Source: Thermoplasmata archaeon (GTDB taxonomy: Archaea; Thermoplasmatota; Thermoplasmata; Lutacidiplasmatales; UBA184). Taken from it: a stretch of 13,177 nucleotides of DNA. Below the pieces are notes generated by a model. That model was not told where the DNA came from. It ran no database searches and was given only the letters and a program-made list of their open reading frames with translations. Of the stretch, positions 13,176 to 13,177 are shown piece after piece. A program made the position numbers and the translations under genes. The stretch covers positions 1 to 13,177 of the forward strand of contig JASHYY010000178.1 in the NCBI GenBank assembly GCA_030042815.1, in the 5' to 3' direction. How positions within the stretch are numbered: position 1 is the stretch's first letter; each line of letters opens with the position of its first letter.

Positions 13176-13177
13176 GT

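Noticed and set aside
1..13177. Mobile elements, CRISPR arrays, integrases or a defence island
   Set aside because: No transposase or integrase motifs, no regularly spaced repeats and no terminal inverted repeats; the genes are housekeeping, transport and regulation.

Overview
The window looks archaeal and very G+C rich, with third codon positions almost always G or C. Evidence for Archaea: an operon of regulator, HMG-CoA synthase, thiolase-like protein and DUF35 Zn-ribbon/OB protein, the arrangement known for archaeal mevalonate synthesis; a tRNA without encoded CCA that is interrupted by a small bulge-helix-bulge intron; a PAC2-family proteasome-assembly-chaperone-like gene; and several first genes whose start codon lies about 26-27 nt downstream of an AT-rich TATA-like box, as expected for leaderless transcripts. 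Internal operon genes instead carry GGAGG-type ribosome binding sites. A high-G+C terrestrial Thermoplasmatota lineage (Lutacidiplasmatales-like) is my best guess, but this is inference only.

Layout. 1-1262 (minus): 5' part of dnaK, cut by the window edge. 1352-1963 (minus): TetR-family repressor, divergent from a 14-TM-type DHA2/EmrB-like MFS exporter (2075-3682, plus). A perfect 21-bp palindrome covers the exporter start codon and is the obvious operator. 3847-4509 and 4537-5769 (plus): an ArsR/SufR-like (COG2345) winged-helix regulator with SufR-like C-terminal cysteines, followed by a second MFS transporter. 5844-8413 (plus): an M20 amidohydrolase/carboxypeptidase translationally coupled (4-bp overlap) to a class V, SufS/CsdA-like PLP enzyme, whose C-terminus runs 155 bp into the convergent PAC2 gene. 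8259-9437 (minus): PAC2 protein and a small helical protein. 9556-9660 (plus): tRNA-Ala(GGC) with a 33-nt intron in the T loop. 9755-13175 (plus): HTH regulator, HMG-CoA synthase, thiolase-like protein and DUF35 protein.

How the parts work together. The last four genes form one operon. In characterised archaea the thiolase, HMG-CoA synthase and DUF35 proteins form a complex that makes HMG-CoA from acetyl-CoA for isoprenoid lipids. Here the HMG-CoA synthase keeps its Glu/Cys/His residues, but the thiolase-like subunit has Gly where the nucleophilic Cys is expected and Arg where the His of the GHP motif is expected. It therefore looks like a thiolase that cannot do classical thiolysis/condensation.

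That thiolase and the T-loop tRNA intron are the two most noteworthy observations. I saw no CRISPR array, insertion sequence, integrase or defence system, and no gene-free stretch longer than 300 bases.
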